64,000 nucleotides of DNA from JAAYHG01 sp012735455 (GTDB lineage Bacteria > Bacillota > DTU030 > DUMP01), in NCBI GenBank assembly GCA_050951365.1, contig JBMNIX010000011.1:1-64000 (forward strand), written 5' to 3'. This document shows, piece after piece, positions 42,935 to 52,116 of the stretch (position 1 is its first letter; every line of letters begins with the position of its first letter). A model generated the notes under the pieces. It saw nothing but the letters and a program-made list of their open reading frames with translations. It was not told the DNA's origin and did no database searches. The position numbers and the translations under genes were made by a program.

Positions 42935-43051
42935 CTTTTTTTGCATCGGAAGAAAAAAACTGTCCCACCAGGGCTCTAGCAGGTATTCCGGGGCAAACCT
43001 TGCGCATAGCCAGAGGCCACGGGCGGATAATAAACACAAGGAGGTGGGAAA

Positions 43052-43273
43052 ATGGCTCCTGTAACCATGGCAACAGAACGAGAAAAACTGAACTTGGTGG
43101 ATCAACTAACCGCTGAACAGCTGAAGCAAAAAAAATACGCCCTCTACGCTGCCGAGTGTGAGGACGAAGACCTGAGCAGACTCTTTAGTCGCCTAGCGAA
43201 AAGCAGCGCCCAGCATGAAGCGAAACTCCAAGAGATCATGCGCGAGACAGGGCTTAGCATTCAGCAGCATTAG
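43052..43273 (+). CDS. Small helical protein, ferritin-like/CotF-like half domain
   Basis: A 73-residue, all-helical protein with two long amphipathic helices (REKLNLVDQLTAEQLKQKKY and LSRLFSRLAKSSAQHEAKL). The pattern of E/H residues (AAECEDED, SSAQHEAKL) resembles half of a ferritin-like bundle or the CotF domain. GGAGGTGGGAAA precedes ATG 43052. The CotF-like gene follows after 11 bases, so the two may form a heteromer in the spore. No firm family. Confidence 0.75.
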   Translation: MAPVTMATEREKLNLVDQLTAEQLKQKKYALYAAECEDEDLSRLFSRLAKSSAQHEAKLQEIMRETGLSIQQH

Positions 43274-43284
43274 GAGGTGAAAAG

Positions 43285-43518
43285 ATGCACGGGACAAAGT
43301 TTACCGATCGCGATCGTCTAACAGACATGCTCCTTCTTACCAACAGCCTCGCTGGCGGCTACCATAGCGCCGCCCTGGAGTCAGCCACACCGAAACTGCG
43401 GGCAGCCCTCGCTGAGCTTCATGCCGAGGAATTAAAAGACGCTGAGACTCTCTTTAACGCTATGGAAGAACGCGGCTGGTATCGACCTGAACCGGCCGGC
43501 CCTCCCAACATGCGGTGA
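43285..43518 (+). CDS. CotF-like spore coat protein
   Basis: A 77-residue protein matching the coat F domain pattern: LTDMLLLTNSLAGGYHSAAL, then LRAALAELHAEELKDAETLF and MEERGWYRP, a form common in Clostridia. Two helices with conserved Glu and His residues suggest a ferritin-like fold. TTAGGAGGTGAAAAG precedes ATG 43285. It is paired with the gene at 43052. Expected place: spore coat. Confidence 0.85.
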   Translation: MHGTKFTDRDRLTDMLLLTNSLAGGYHSAALESATPKLRAALAELHAEELKDAETLFNAMEERGWYRPEPAGPPNMR

Positions 43519-43579
43519 TGTGTCCTGACAGCACCACCAACCGCACCTCAGCATAGGCTGAGGTGGGAGGTGGTGTGCC

Positions 43580-43843
43580 TTGGATAAGACGCTCATTGTG
43601 GCTCTTATCATGGTTCTAGTAGAAGGTTTGAAACTGAAAGGGCTGGCCTCTGAATACGCGCCGCTGGTGGCAGTGGTCCTGGGAATCATGCTCAATCTCG
43701 GTAACATGGTTCTCTTCAGCAATCAAACCCTGGTTCAGGCCATCATCCAAGGAATAATCATGGGACTATCCGCCATTGGCCTCTATCAAGCCAGCCATTC
43801 CGCCCGCATTCTTCTTCGCCGTATTCAAGTCAAACGTCGCTGA
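43580..43843 (+). CDS. Small membrane protein, holin-like
   Basis: An 87-residue protein with a hydrophobic start, a segment YAPLVAVVLGIMLNLGNMVL, and another from about residue 50 (VQAIIQGIIMGLSAIGLYQA), ending in a basic tail HSARILLRRIQVKRR. Size and layout resemble holins of the Hol118 or phi29 sort, but no phage genes are nearby. Start is TTG 43580 with TGGGAGGTGGTG upstream. Function unknown. Confidence 0.65.
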   Translation: MDKTLIVALIMVLVEGLKLKGLASEYAPLVAVVLGIMLNLGNMVLFSNQTLVQAIIQGIIMGLSAIGLYQASHSARILLRRIQVKRR

Positions 43844-43850
43844 GAAAAAG

Positions 43851-43920
43851 AAGCCCCCTGGCTTAATGAATTGAACCGCAAGAAAAAGAGGTTCAGCTCA
43901 TAATGCCAAGGGGGCTTTTT
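43851..43920. terminator. Bidirectional terminator between the holin-like gene and veg
   Basis: AAGCCCCCTGGC (43851-43862) pairs with GCCAAGGGGGCTT (43905-43917), and an inner GAACC/GGTTC stem adds to it. T5 follows on the plus strand and a TTTTTCTC run on the minus strand. Confidence 0.85.
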
Positions 43921-44185
43921 AACGACAGGCTATCTTGCGTTCCTCGCCCTCACACAGGCTGATCTCTACTGTCTTGGTAAGGACATCGGAGTAACTGTAG
44001 GATACCCTTTTCACAGGAGTGTCATCGTCCACTAACCGGACGGTAAAAACATTGGGATAGGTCTGTTCCAGAACCCCTTCCCGAACCACCACTTTCTGGC
44101 GGCCACGGTAGGCTTGAAGGCGTAGGCGCTGACCGCGGCAAGCTTCCAGCTTACTGCGGATCTCTGCCAGCGTGCCCTGACGCAT
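43919..44185 (-). CDS. veg: Veg family protein
   Basis: An 88-residue protein with the Veg (DUF1021) pattern: TLAEIRSKLEACRGQRLRLQ, RGRQKVVVREGVLEQTYPNVF and VSYSYSDVLTKTVEI. Veg is abundant in Firmicutes and affects biofilm regulation in Bacillus subtilis. GGGAGGTTGAATACC precedes ATG 44185; the frame is open upstream without a start site. As in many Firmicutes, it lies next to yabG. Confidence 0.93.
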   Translation of the reverse strand: MRQGTLAEIRSKLEACRGQRLRLQAYRGRQKVVVREGVLEQTYPNVFTVRLVDDDTPVKRVSYSYSDVLTKTVEISLCEGEERKIACR

Positions 44186-44366
44186 GGTATTCAACCTCCC
44201 TTGTCCGAAAGTTAGCGGGAAAAGCGCTCTTAATGTCCATATTTTATCACAATTAGTCCTGACTGTCAACCAAAATAATTTATTATACCGAAGGTCTCTA
44301 TCATAGTCAAGGCCATGAAATAGAAAAAACCTGGGCCGATAGCTAAGCTACCGGCCCAGATGGGGA

Positions 44367-45239
44367 TCATCCTCCCTTAGGAAACCCAAGCCGGAATTTG
44401 CCACGGGTTTCTATACCACCAACACCCTTTTTCCCGGTGATGGTGCTGGACACCAGCTCCGGCAGATTCACCAACTTGTTAAAGGGTGTAAAAGCAACCT
44501 CTTCAGCGACGAAAACAGGATCTAGACAATGGATGAGAACCCGACCCGGGGCACTGGCGTAGTTGGCACCAGCTGCAATGATAGCCTCAAAGTTCGACTG
44601 GCAGGCACCAGCAAAGATAACCAGCTCATCGCGCGCGGCTTGCACTTGGCGCGCTTTCTTTACCGACTCAATGAAGTAACGCGTATTTCTGTAGCTCTGG
44701 GGATCATTGTAGTCACGGGCTCCCTTTATAAGGGCATCGTGCCCTGTAAGGACGAGAATATCCGGGGAGTGCTCCCGGATAAGATCAGCCACGTACTTGG
44801 GCTGCTCCTGCTCCGAAACATTGATCCCCACAGCGGTCATCCCAAGCTGTTTATAAGCGTTGAGGCAGAATTCTAGGTAATCGGGATCACCATCTAAGTG
44901 GAGCACAGTCCCCGGCAACTCAAAAAAATCCTGTGTGCCGTCGTTCCCGGCTGCCCCCTTCAACACCTGTTCTCGCACCAGGCTTTGGCGCTGGCTGATG
45001 TGACGAAAGCACTCAACATCCCTCTTGAGCAGTTTTTCCTTGAACTCCCGCAGTTCCACGGACCCCACCTTACGAAGGTCTGTCAGTGGCGCATCAGCGA
45101 TAAGACGAACATCTAGCCCCTTCAATATAGCCACTGCCCGGTCTCCTGCCCCCTCGAACAGTATCTCCATTACCTTGAAGAAGACATCCCCTTTATAAGA
45201 ACGACGGGCGACTATGTCTCCCTGCTGGATATTCTCCAT
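44367..45239 (-). CDS. yabG: Sporulation-specific protease YabG
   Basis: A 290-residue protein with the YabG layout: an N-terminal barrel (GDIVARRSYKGDVFFKV), a middle PGTVLHLDGDPDYLEFCL, and the conserved core SPDILVLTGHDALIKGARDY and FAGACQSNFEAIIAAGANYA with the likely catalytic Cys. YabG trims spore coat proteins. GGAGGGAGTGTGCAAGC precedes ATG 45239. A sigma-K-type promoter lies upstream, consistent with mother-cell expression. Confidence 0.94.
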   Translation of the reverse strand: MENIQQGDIVARRSYKGDVFFKVMEILFEGAGDRAVAILKGLDVRLIADAPLTDLRKVGSVELREFKEKLLKRDVECFRHISQRQSLVREQVLKGAAGNDGTQDFFELPGTVLHLDGDPDYLEFCLNAYKQLGMTAVGINVSEQEQPKYVADLIREHSPDILVLTGHDALIKGARDYNDPQSYRNTRYFIESVKKARQVQAARDELVIFAGACQSNFEAIIAAGANYASAPGRVLIHCLDPVFVAEEVAFTPFNKLVNLPELVSSTITGKKGVGGIETRGKFRLGFPKGG

Positions 45240-45270
45240 GCTTGCACACTCCCTCCACCCGTCCTACATC

Positions 45271-45299
45271 ATGATATGAAGTACGGGAATAAAGGGTGT
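45271..45299 (-). promoter_or_regulatory. Candidate sigma-K promoter of yabG
   Basis: On the minus strand CATATCAT (45278-45271) fits the -10 consensus CATAnnnT. ACACC (45299-45295) gives a -35 AC element about 17 bases upstream. It is 32 bases from the yabG start. yabG is known to depend on sigma-K in Bacillus subtilis. Confidence 0.5.
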
Positions 45300-45331
45300 C
45301 AGGGGTGAAAGTAAGGTCAAGAACCAAAATA

Positions 45332-45349
45332 CACCCGCCGCGGCGGGTG
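45332..45349 (-). terminator. Terminator after the small gene downstream of RNase J
   Basis: CACCCGCCG and CGGCGGGTG form a perfect nine-base-pair palindrome. On the minus strand TATTTTGGTTCTTG follows. It lies 26 bases after the stop of the small gene at 45376 and would end the iscS-thiI-rnj unit. Confidence 0.65.
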
Positions 45350-45375
45350 CTTTCTCTTCAGAGGGTGTTCTAAGA

Positions 45376-45582
45376 TCAATAACCGCTCAAGTCCAGCCAG
45401 TAAGGGATGTCGCCACCAGCGGTGTTGAAGGCAAATTCCGGCTCTGTCGCTTCTTTTGCACCCTCCACTCTCATTGTAGTACGGTGAGGTACAGGGCGGT
45501 TCATAAAGTGAGAAAGGCTGGAAAGGCGGGGGTTAGAAAGATTGCCGTGGTTACGGCCGAAGTTCGAACTGCTGTGCAGCAA
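45376..45582 (-). CDS. Small hypothetical protein
   Basis: A 68-residue reading frame from TTG 45582, with AAGGAGGT eight bases upstream, between RNase J and a terminator. The middle is Ser/Asn/Pro/Arg-rich; the C-terminus EFAFNTAGGDIPYWLDLSGY is acidic and aromatic. No family recognised. The ribosome site and following terminator support it; the unusual start and composition weaken the call. Confidence 0.45.
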   Translation of the reverse strand: MLHSSSNFGRNHGNLSNPRLSSLSHFMNRPVPHRTTMRVEGAKEATEPEFAFNTAGGDIPYWLDLSGY

Positions 45583-45656
45583 TACTAGCACCTCCTTGCG
45601 GTGTAGTATGCCCGCAAACACAGATAAGGTTTGCCTTACCCCAAAAACCGCTCTCC

Positions 45657-47324
45657 CTAGATCTCAATAATTATCGGCAGGATATTCGGCCTTCTGCCTG
45701 TGACCGCATCGAAGTACGCCCCCAGTGTCTCTTGGATCTTGAGCTTTATCACCGACCATTCAGTGATCTTCTTCTCCTCAATTTCCTTTAGTACCGCGCT
45801 GGCCTGCTTCTTGGCTGACTCCAAGAGGGCTTCAGACTCACGCACATAGACAAAGCCACGGGTGATGATATCTGGTCCAGAGAGGAACTTCTCCCGCTGC
45901 TTATCCATCACCACCACTACAACAAGAACCCCATTGGTGGCCAGGGATAAACGATCCCGCAGCACAATATGGCCCACGTCCCCTATCCCAAGCCCGTCAA
46001 TAAAAACAGAGCCGGATTGTACATGGCCGGTGATAGCCCCTTTTTCTCTGCTAACCTCGATCCTGTCTCCAATATCAGGAATAAGAACGTTCTCGCGCTT
46101 AATACCAAGTTCTTCTGCAATCTTGAGAAAGGCCGCTAGATGCCGGTACTCGCCATGGAAGGGCACTAGGTAGCGCGGGCGTACCATATTAATCATGAGC
46201 TTAATCTCTTCCCGGCTGGCGTGACCCGAGACGTGGACTTGCGCCACTCCCTTGTAGATCACCTCTGCCCCTAGGCGGAAGAGATTATCAATGGTACGAC
46301 CCACCAGACTCTCGTTGCCTGGAATGGGGGTGGCAGAAATGACCACTGTGTCACCACGCCGGATTTGTACCTGCCGGTGATCATTGGTGGCCATCCGCGT
46401 TAAGGCGGCCATGGGCTCACCCTGGCTGCCAGTGGTGAGGAGCACTACTTTGTTATCTGGCAGGTGCCCTACCTCTTCCAGCTCCACCAAGGCTCCCTTG
46501 GGCACCCTGAGATAGCCCAACTCCTCTGAAACGGCGACATTCTCACGCATACTGCGGCCGGCAATGGCCACCTTGCGTCCATAGCGCACCGCCACGTCTA
46601 TAGCTTGTTGAATCCGGTGTATGTTTGAAGCAAAGGTAGCAATAAGAACGCGACCCTCTGCTTTCTCAAAAATGCGGTCGAAGGTCTCACCTACCACTTT
46701 CTCAGAGGAGGTATAGCCCGGACGCTCGGCGTTGGTGGCATCACAGAAAAGGGCTAATACACCCTGGTCTCCCAGGGCCGAAAGGCGGCTCATATCCGTT
46801 TGGCGGCCATCCACCGGGGTAAGATCGATCTTAAAGTCCCCGGAATGAACAATAACCCCTGCCGGTGTGTGAATTGCCAGGGCACAGCCATCGGGAATAC
46901 TGTGATTTGTACGAATCCACTCCACGGTGATCTGGCCCAGCTTGGCCGGTGCCTCACCTGGAACCACAACGTTGAGCTTTGCCTGCTTGTTGAGACGGTG
47001 TTCCTCTAGTTTCTTGCGCACCAGCCCAATGGTAAGCTTCGTACCATAAACAGGAACGCTTAGCCGCGGAAGTACGTAAGGCAGAGCACCAATGTGGTCT
47101 TCGTGCCCGTGGGTAAGGACGATACCGCGCACACGTTCCTGATTCTCCAGCAGGTAATCAATATCTGGAACAACCAGGTCGATGCCCAGCAGCTCTTCGT
47201 CGGGAAAGGCCACTCCTGCATCGATGATCACTATGTCATCCCCGTATTCCACCGCTGTCATGTTCTTGCCTATTTCCCGTGTTCCGCCCAAAGGAATCAG
47301 AGAGACAGTGGGTGCCGCAGTCAT
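45657..47324 (-). CDS. rnjA: Ribonuclease J
   Basis: A 555-residue beta-CASP metallo-beta-lactamase nuclease. The metal motif THGHEDHIG gives His72, His74, Asp76 and His77; later marks are HSGDFKIDLTPVDG, SGHASREEIKLM and the beta-CASP ATFASNIHRIQQ. RNase J cuts and trims mRNA and rRNA in Firmicutes. I chose ATG 47324 with GCGAAGGAGGG upstream; a TTG 60 bases earlier is in frame but weaker. It is downstream of thiI. Confidence 0.95.
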   Translation of the reverse strand: MTAAPTVSLIPLGGTREIGKNMTAVEYGDDIVIIDAGVAFPDEELLGIDLVVPDIDYLLENQERVRGIVLTHGHEDHIGALPYVLPRLSVPVYGTKLTIGLVRKKLEEHRLNKQAKLNVVVPGEAPAKLGQITVEWIRTNHSIPDGCALAIHTPAGVIVHSGDFKIDLTPVDGRQTDMSRLSALGDQGVLALFCDATNAERPGYTSSEKVVGETFDRIFEKAEGRVLIATFASNIHRIQQAIDVAVRYGRKVAIAGRSMRENVAVSEELGYLRVPKGALVELEEVGHLPDNKVVLLTTGSQGEPMAALTRMATNDHRQVQIRRGDTVVISATPIPGNESLVGRTIDNLFRLGAEVIYKGVAQVHVSGHASREEIKLMINMVRPRYLVPFHGEYRHLAAFLKIAEELGIKRENVLIPDIGDRIEVSREKGAITGHVQSGSVFIDGLGIGDVGHIVLRDRLSLATNGVLVVVVVMDKQREKFLSGPDIITRGFVYVRESEALLESAKKQASAVLKEIEEKKITEWSVIKLKIQETLGAYFDAVTGRRPNILPIIIEI

Positions 47325-47398
47325 GCCAACCCTCCTTCGCCGAACCGGTCTCTTTCTCTTTGTCCTTTCCACTAAATTCCCCAACTTCCTTCATTTTC

Positions 47399-48562
47399 TC
47401 ACGTAATTGAAATAATCTCAGCCTCCTGCACTGCTCGTTCCAGAAGTTCCGTTGCTATAAGGTCCTGCTCCGCCTTTTCCACTTTAGTCAAGATAGGCCG
47501 GGTCTGTGGATGACGCGGTACAAACACCGTACAACAGTCTTCATAGGGCCGAATTGAGATGTCATAGGTGCCGATATGGATAGCCCGGGAAATGATCTCT
47601 TCTTTATCTAAGGCAACCAGGGGACGGAGTATCGGAAGTGTAACCACCGCTCCCGTGGCCGCCAAGCTGGGTAGGGTTTGGCTTGCCACCTGACCCACGC
47701 TTTCTCCGGTTACCAGGGCAATAGCCTTCTCTTTCTGCGCTATCTGTTCAGCAATCCGCATCATCATCCGCCGCATGAGAATAGTAAGCAGCTCGTCTGG
47801 GCCGTCCTTGTGCAGCTTCTTTTGTATCTCAGTAAAAGGGATCACATAAAGTTTGATTGAACCACTGTAACGGGCCAAAACCCGGCAGAGATCGACCACC
47901 TTCTCCTTTGCCCGGTCGCTGGTAAAAGGGAAGCTGTGGAAGTAAACTGGGATAACCTCCACGCCTCGCTTCATGGTCATCCAACCCGCTACAGGGCTAT
48001 CAATCCCACCGGAAAGGAGCAAAACTACCCTGCCGCTAACGCCTATCGGCAGCCCCCCCGGCCCGGGCAGGGAACGCCAGTAAATGTAGGCAGCCCGTTC
48101 CCTGATCTCAACCTGGAGCGTAACCTGCGGCTGGTGTACGTCTACGCTCAAGCCGGAAACAGAGCGTAAGATGTGCGCTCCCAACTCCCTACTTACCTCG
48201 GGAGACTTTAGGAGGAAGGATTTGTTGGGTCTCCTGGTCTCCACCTTGAAAGTAGTGTAACCCTCCTGACGGGCCTCTTTTAGGGCAACCACTGCGGCAG
48301 TCTTGATCTGGGGTAGGTTCAGGTCCGCGCTCAGCGTAGGACTTACCCCTACCAAACCGAAGACGCGCGTCAATCTCTGGCAGGCCGCCTCCATATCTCC
48401 GTTCAAGTAGATATAAATACGGCCGTACTCGCGCTCAATCCGTTCTACAGCAAAGTCCGTCAAAGCCGCCTGCATGTTGAGAATCAGTTTTTCTTCAAAG
48501 GCCCGCCGGTTTCTACCTTTAAGGCCAATCTCTCCGTAGCGCGCTAGGATTAACTCTGGCAC
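47399..48562 (-). CDS. thiI: tRNA 4-thiouridine synthase ThiI
   Basis: A 387-residue protein with the N-terminal ferredoxin-like and THUMP domains (ILARYGEIGLKGRNR to the LKSPEVSRELG region) and a PP-loop domain (VLLLSGGIDSPVAGW). It ends PYEDCCTVFVPRHPQTRP and has no rhodanese domain, as usual in Firmicutes. It thiolates U8 of tRNA with sulfur from a cysteine desulfurase, whose gene lies directly upstream. Start is uncertain among GTG codons; GTG 48562 has GTGAGG eight bases before it. Confidence 0.93.
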   Translation of the reverse strand: MPELILARYGEIGLKGRNRRAFEEKLILNMQAALTDFAVERIEREYGRIYIYLNGDMEAACQRLTRVFGLVGVSPTLSADLNLPQIKTAAVVALKEARQEGYTTFKVETRRPNKSFLLKSPEVSRELGAHILRSVSGLSVDVHQPQVTLQVEIRERAAYIYWRSLPGPGGLPIGVSGRVVLLLSGGIDSPVAGWMTMKRGVEVIPVYFHSFPFTSDRAKEKVVDLCRVLARYSGSIKLYVIPFTEIQKKLHKDGPDELLTILMRRMMMRIAEQIAQKEKAIALVTGESVGQVASQTLPSLAATGAVVTLPILRPLVALDKEEIISRAIHIGTYDISIRPYEDCCTVFVPRHPQTRPILTKVEKAEQDLIATELLERAVQEAEIISIT

Positions 48563-48616
48563 AACAATCACATCCTCACAAAAAAACACAAGAAACCGCT
48601 ATCTCCATAAAGAAAG

Positions 48617-49780
48617 CTAACGCCTGCGCGTATACAGGCGCAGCTCAGGTACAATCTCCTTCAGGCACTCCACTGTGTAGTCTATTTCTTCCTCGGTATT
48701 TGTCGGTACGAAGCTGAAGCGTAGAGCTCCCTCGCATCGACTGGGCGCAAGGTTCATAGCCTCCAGCACGTGACTGACAGAAGCACCATGCGCGGAGCAG
48801 GCTGAACCGGTGGACACATAGACTCCCTTCTCCTCCAAGGCATGCAGGAGTACCTCGCCCCTGATGCCCAAGAAGGACAGGTTGAGGATGTGGGCTGCCC
48901 CCCGCTCGTCCTGGGGACCGTTGGCATAGGTGTCTGGAATCTCGGCTTGAACCCTCTCTCTCAACCGCGACTTTAGTTTACCCATGTGCGCCATTGCCTC
49001 AGTATGCTGGGCCCACATCAACCTGGCCGCAACCCCCAAGCCAATAATCCCCGGTACGTTCTCGGTGCCGGATCGCAGACCTGCCTCTTGACCACCCCCT
49101 ACCAACTGGGCCTCCAGGCGCAGCCCCCTACGGACAAAGAGGGCCCCCACTCCCTTTGGCCCCTGTAACTTGTGACCACTCAGGGAGACAAGGTCCACAC
49201 CCAGGCGGTGAGGTACCAGGGGCAGGCGAGCAAAACCCTGCACCGCATCGATATGCCATGCGGGTCTCGGCTTTGCGCTGTCTAAGATGGCCTTGATGGC
49301 CTCCAAAGGGGCCACAGCCCCCATTTCGTTGTTGACATGCATAGTGCTCACCAATATGGTCTCGGGGCTAAGGGCTCGCTCTAACTCATGGAGCACCACC
49401 ATGCCCTCTTCATCCACTGGCAGGTAGGTCACGTTGAAACCTTCCCGCTCCAGGCGGCGAAAAGCCTCCAATACCGACGGGTGTTCCGCTTGGGTAGTGA
49501 TAAGGTGGCGACCCTGACGTACCCGCGCTCGGGCGAGGCCAAAAATAGCCAGGTTGTTCGACTCGGTGCCACCTGAGGTAAAGCAGATCTCCTCAGGACC
49601 GGCAGCCAGCACCTGTGCCACGGCCGCACGGGCTTTTTTGAGCTCTTGTTCGGCGGCCTGGCCGCGCCGGTGCGCGGAGGAGGGGTTACCGTAATTCTTT
49701 TGGAACGCCTCTACCATAGCAGCCACTACTTCTTGACGCACCTTGGTAGTAGCACTATTATCGAGATAAATCTCCGGCAC
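48617..49780 (-). CDS. Cysteine desulfurase (IscS/NifS family)
   Basis: A 387-residue PLP enzyme: YLDNSATTKV at the N-terminus, FTSGGTESNNLAIFG, the PLP-Lys in SLSGHKLQGPKGVGA, and the catalytic Cys loop STGSACSAHGASVSH. The loop type and the adjacent thiI suggest it gives sulfur to ThiI, as NifZ does in Bacillus. GTG 49780 follows AAGGGGGTGCCCAG. It starts a minus-strand unit with thiI and RNase J. Confidence 0.94.
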   Translation of the reverse strand: MPEIYLDNSATTKVRQEVVAAMVEAFQKNYGNPSSAHRRGQAAEQELKKARAAVAQVLAAGPEEICFTSGGTESNNLAIFGLARARVRQGRHLITTQAEHPSVLEAFRRLEREGFNVTYLPVDEEGMVVLHELERALSPETILVSTMHVNNEMGAVAPLEAIKAILDSAKPRPAWHIDAVQGFARLPLVPHRLGVDLVSLSGHKLQGPKGVGALFVRRGLRLEAQLVGGGQEAGLRSGTENVPGIIGLGVAARLMWAQHTEAMAHMGKLKSRLRERVQAEIPDTYANGPQDERGAAHILNLSFLGIRGEVLLHALEEKGVYVSTGSACSAHGASVSHVLEAMNLAPSRCEGALRFSFVPTNTEEEIDYTVECLKEIVPELRLYTRRR

Positions 49781-49878
49781 CTGGGCACCCCCTTGTATAA
49801 TCATTCCGCAAACGAGCTGGCATGTAGTATAATTGGTTGGTGACCGGTCTGTCTTTCATCCCAAGGAGGGGTAATAGC

Positions 49879-50628
49879 GTGTCACCCGCAACTAGTACCT
49901 GGCTTGAAACTGCCACTCTCGTCCTTACACACTATGGTGTAAGCGGGCTCATTTTCACTGCTTTTACGGAAGCGTCCTTTTTCCCTCTGCCGCCTGACCT
50001 TATCCTGGTACCTCTTTGTCTGCTGCGGCCTGAGCTGGCCTGGTGGTATGCCCTTGTCACCACTCTGGCCTCTTCCGTGGGTGGTGTCTTTGGCGCCTTT
50101 ATTGGCATTCGCTTCGGCCGCCCCCTGCTACAACGCCTAACCTCCGAACAGCGCATCGCGCAGGTGGAACATCTCTTTCAGCACTACGGCGGTTGGGCCG
50201 TAGCATTGGCGGCACTGACCCCGATACCCTATAAAGTATTTACCATTGCAGCCGGGGTCTTTCGTGTAAACCCCTGGATTGTGCTTACTGCATCCCTGGG
50301 CGGGCGCGGCCTGCGTTTCTTTTTGGTAGCTTTCGCCATCTACCTGTGGGGCGATCACGCTACAGCTATTATCAGCACCTACCTGGGTCCCATTACCCTG
50401 GTATTAGGCCTGGTGCTTATCTTGGGCGCCTTGCTCTTTGAACGGCTGCCACGGGCACGCTACCGCCAATTGGTTTTGCCACTGATCCTTACTATTGTTA
50501 TCGCTGTTGTCCTGGCACACGTTAGCCTCAGAACCAATTATTTTACGGATCTGCAATTGGCTGCCCTGGGACTCATCCTAACCCTTACTTGTTTTCTCTT
50601 GGCTTACCTGCCGGGCAGACGGCGTTAG
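49879..50628 (+). CDS. DedA-family (YqaA-like) membrane protein
   Basis: A 249-residue membrane protein. The DedA/VTT pattern is visible: FTEASFFPLPPDLILVPLC, GGVFGAFIGIRFGRPLL and TPIPYKVFTIAAGVFRVN, with about four more segments behind. DedA proteins move or flip lipids such as undecaprenyl phosphate. GTG 49879 follows AAGGAGGGGTAATAGC. The C-terminal third has three extra hydrophobic segments beyond the usual YqaA length. Confidence 0.88.
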   Translation: MSPATSTWLETATLVLTHYGVSGLIFTAFTEASFFPLPPDLILVPLCLLRPELAWWYALVTTLASSVGGVFGAFIGIRFGRPLLQRLTSEQRIAQVEHLFQHYGGWAVALAALTPIPYKVFTIAAGVFRVNPWIVLTASLGGRGLRFFLVAFAIYLWGDHATAIISTYLGPITLVLGLVLILGALLFERLPRARYRQLVLPLILTIVIAVVLAHVSLRTNYFTDLQLAALGLILTLTCFLLAYLPGRRR

Positions 50629-50638
50629 TACCTTCTGC

Positions 50639-51490
50639 CTAAACTGTATAGAAAATAATCCCTGCCGCCCCAGGTCCCACGTGGTTTCCGACCACCGGTC
50701 CAAACTCAGAAGGAATTACCTTGGCCTGTGGCACTGCCTCTCGCAACAACTGCTGGAGGCGGCCACTGGTTTCTTTGTCATCGGCATCAACAACAGTGGC
50801 TGTCACCTTGTCCTTGCCGGCGCAAGCCTCCGCTGTGAGCTCCACTATCCGTTCCAAGGCCTTTTTCTTGGTTCGCACCTTCTCGTGTACACTGATAACG
50901 CCCTCTTCATCTTTGAGGCCCAAGATAGGCTTTACCTGCAACATTGAACCCACCAGAGTCTGAGCAGCACCAATACGCCCACCCTTGTACAAATAGCGGA
51001 GACTATCTACCATAAAAAAAGCCTTTAGGTCACGGATAATGGTCCGACAACGCTCCAGAACTGCCTCCAGAGGCGCGTTCTCAGCTGCTGCCCGGGCTGC
51101 CTCCAAGACAATGAAACCCAGCCCCATGCAGGTGAAGCGGCTGTCTAGTATGTGGATATCTAGGTCCGGCAACATACGTCGCGCTGTCTCAGCTGCAGCC
51201 ACTGTACCGCTAAGGTCGCCGGAAATGTGGATAGAGACGATGCTGGCTCCCTGTCGGCCGAGCTCTTGATACAAAGCGGCAAACTCTCCCGCCGGTGGCT
51301 GGGAGGTGGTGGGCAGCGTCTTAGCTGTACGGAGTCGCCGGAAAAACTCAGCGTTGGTTATGTCCATCCCTTCGCGCAGTGATACCCCTTCCATGTTCAC
51401 CCTGAGTGGCACCACATGTATACCGTGTTCCTGTATCAGTTCCATCGGAAGATAGGCGGTGCTGTCTGTAACCACATGAATTTTTCCCAC
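50639..51490 (-). CDS. DegV-family fatty-acid-binding protein
   Basis: A 283-residue protein with the DegV pattern: IHVVTDSTAYLPMELIQEHG, TSQPPAGEFAALYQELG, VSIHISGDLSGTV and LRYLYKGGRIGAAQTLVG. DegV/FakB proteins bind fatty acids, as carriers for fatty acid kinase. The C-terminal GPVVGNHVGPGAAGIIFY is typical. GTG 51490 follows GGGAGAGAAG. It stands between two other minus or convergent genes and looks monocistronic. Confidence 0.93.
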   Translation of the reverse strand: MGKIHVVTDSTAYLPMELIQEHGIHVVPLRVNMEGVSLREGMDITNAEFFRRLRTAKTLPTTSQPPAGEFAALYQELGRQGASIVSIHISGDLSGTVAAAETARRMLPDLDIHILDSRFTCMGLGFIVLEAARAAAENAPLEAVLERCRTIIRDLKAFFMVDSLRYLYKGGRIGAAQTLVGSMLQVKPILGLKDEEGVISVHEKVRTKKKALERIVELTAEACAGKDKVTATVVDADDKETSGRLQQLLREAVPQAKVIPSEFGPVVGNHVGPGAAGIIFYTV

Positions 51491-51531
51491 TTATACTTCT
51501 CTCCCTACTGCCCCATGCCACACTGGAGGGG

Positions 51532-51876
51532 CTAGTCTAATTCGGCTTGTACGTCCTGCTCTCGGCGCTGTGCCTCTTCTAAGGCGTTAACCCGCTTCTC
51601 CAAGGCGGCAATACGCTTCTCCAGCACTCCTAGCTCGTCCCTGGACACACCCTTAAGAGCCTTTAGGGTGCGCTCAGTTTGCTCCTGCGCCAAGCGTAGC
51701 ACGTTGTCGCGCTCCCTCTGGCCCCGTTCCCAAAGGTCGCGGAGCATCTCCTTGGCCTCGTCTTGGGTTATCTCGCCTTTCTTTACCAGTTCATCAATTC
51801 CTTTTTCTAGGGTTTCCTTGGTCATGGTAAGGGCACCTAACCCAAGCAGCATGGCCTTTCTGAGAACGCTACTCAT
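51532..51876 (-). CDS. Phasin-like coiled-coil protein
   Basis: A 114-residue protein. A short hydrophobic start (AMLLGLGALTMTKE) is followed by LEKGIDELVKKGEITQDEAK and a long coiled coil (VLEKRIAALEKRVNALEEAQ). This pattern is found in the poly(3-hydroxyalkanoate) synthesis regulator/phasin-like group of Firmicutes. AGGAGGTAAGAGGC precedes ATG 51876. Role unknown; no PHA genes are nearby. Confidence 0.8.
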   Translation of the reverse strand: MSSVLRKAMLLGLGALTMTKETLEKGIDELVKKGEITQDEAKEMLRDLWERGQRERDNVLRLAQEQTERTLKALKGVSRDELGVLEKRIAALEKRVNALEEAQRREQDVQAELD

Positions 51877-52116
51877 GCCTCTTACCTCCTGCTGGATCTT
51901 AATTTCAGGATACCCGTAAAACCTGGCTCTCAACCCTTACATCATATACTATTCACCTGGTGCTTCTTCAAAAGTTATCATATATATAGTGGAAGAGGTT
52001 GTCAATGACACCCAGCTTGCACCTTGGGAAGGATTTTCTCCCTCTGGAACGAAGAGTATAGCATAGTGCAGAGGCCAAATACACCACTGGATTTGTGTTG
52101 GAAAGGAGCCAATACC

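Noticed and set aside
43580..43843. Prophage remnant suggested by the holin-like protein
   Set aside because: No integrase, endolysin or phage structural genes are near; small membrane proteins are common by sporulation genes.
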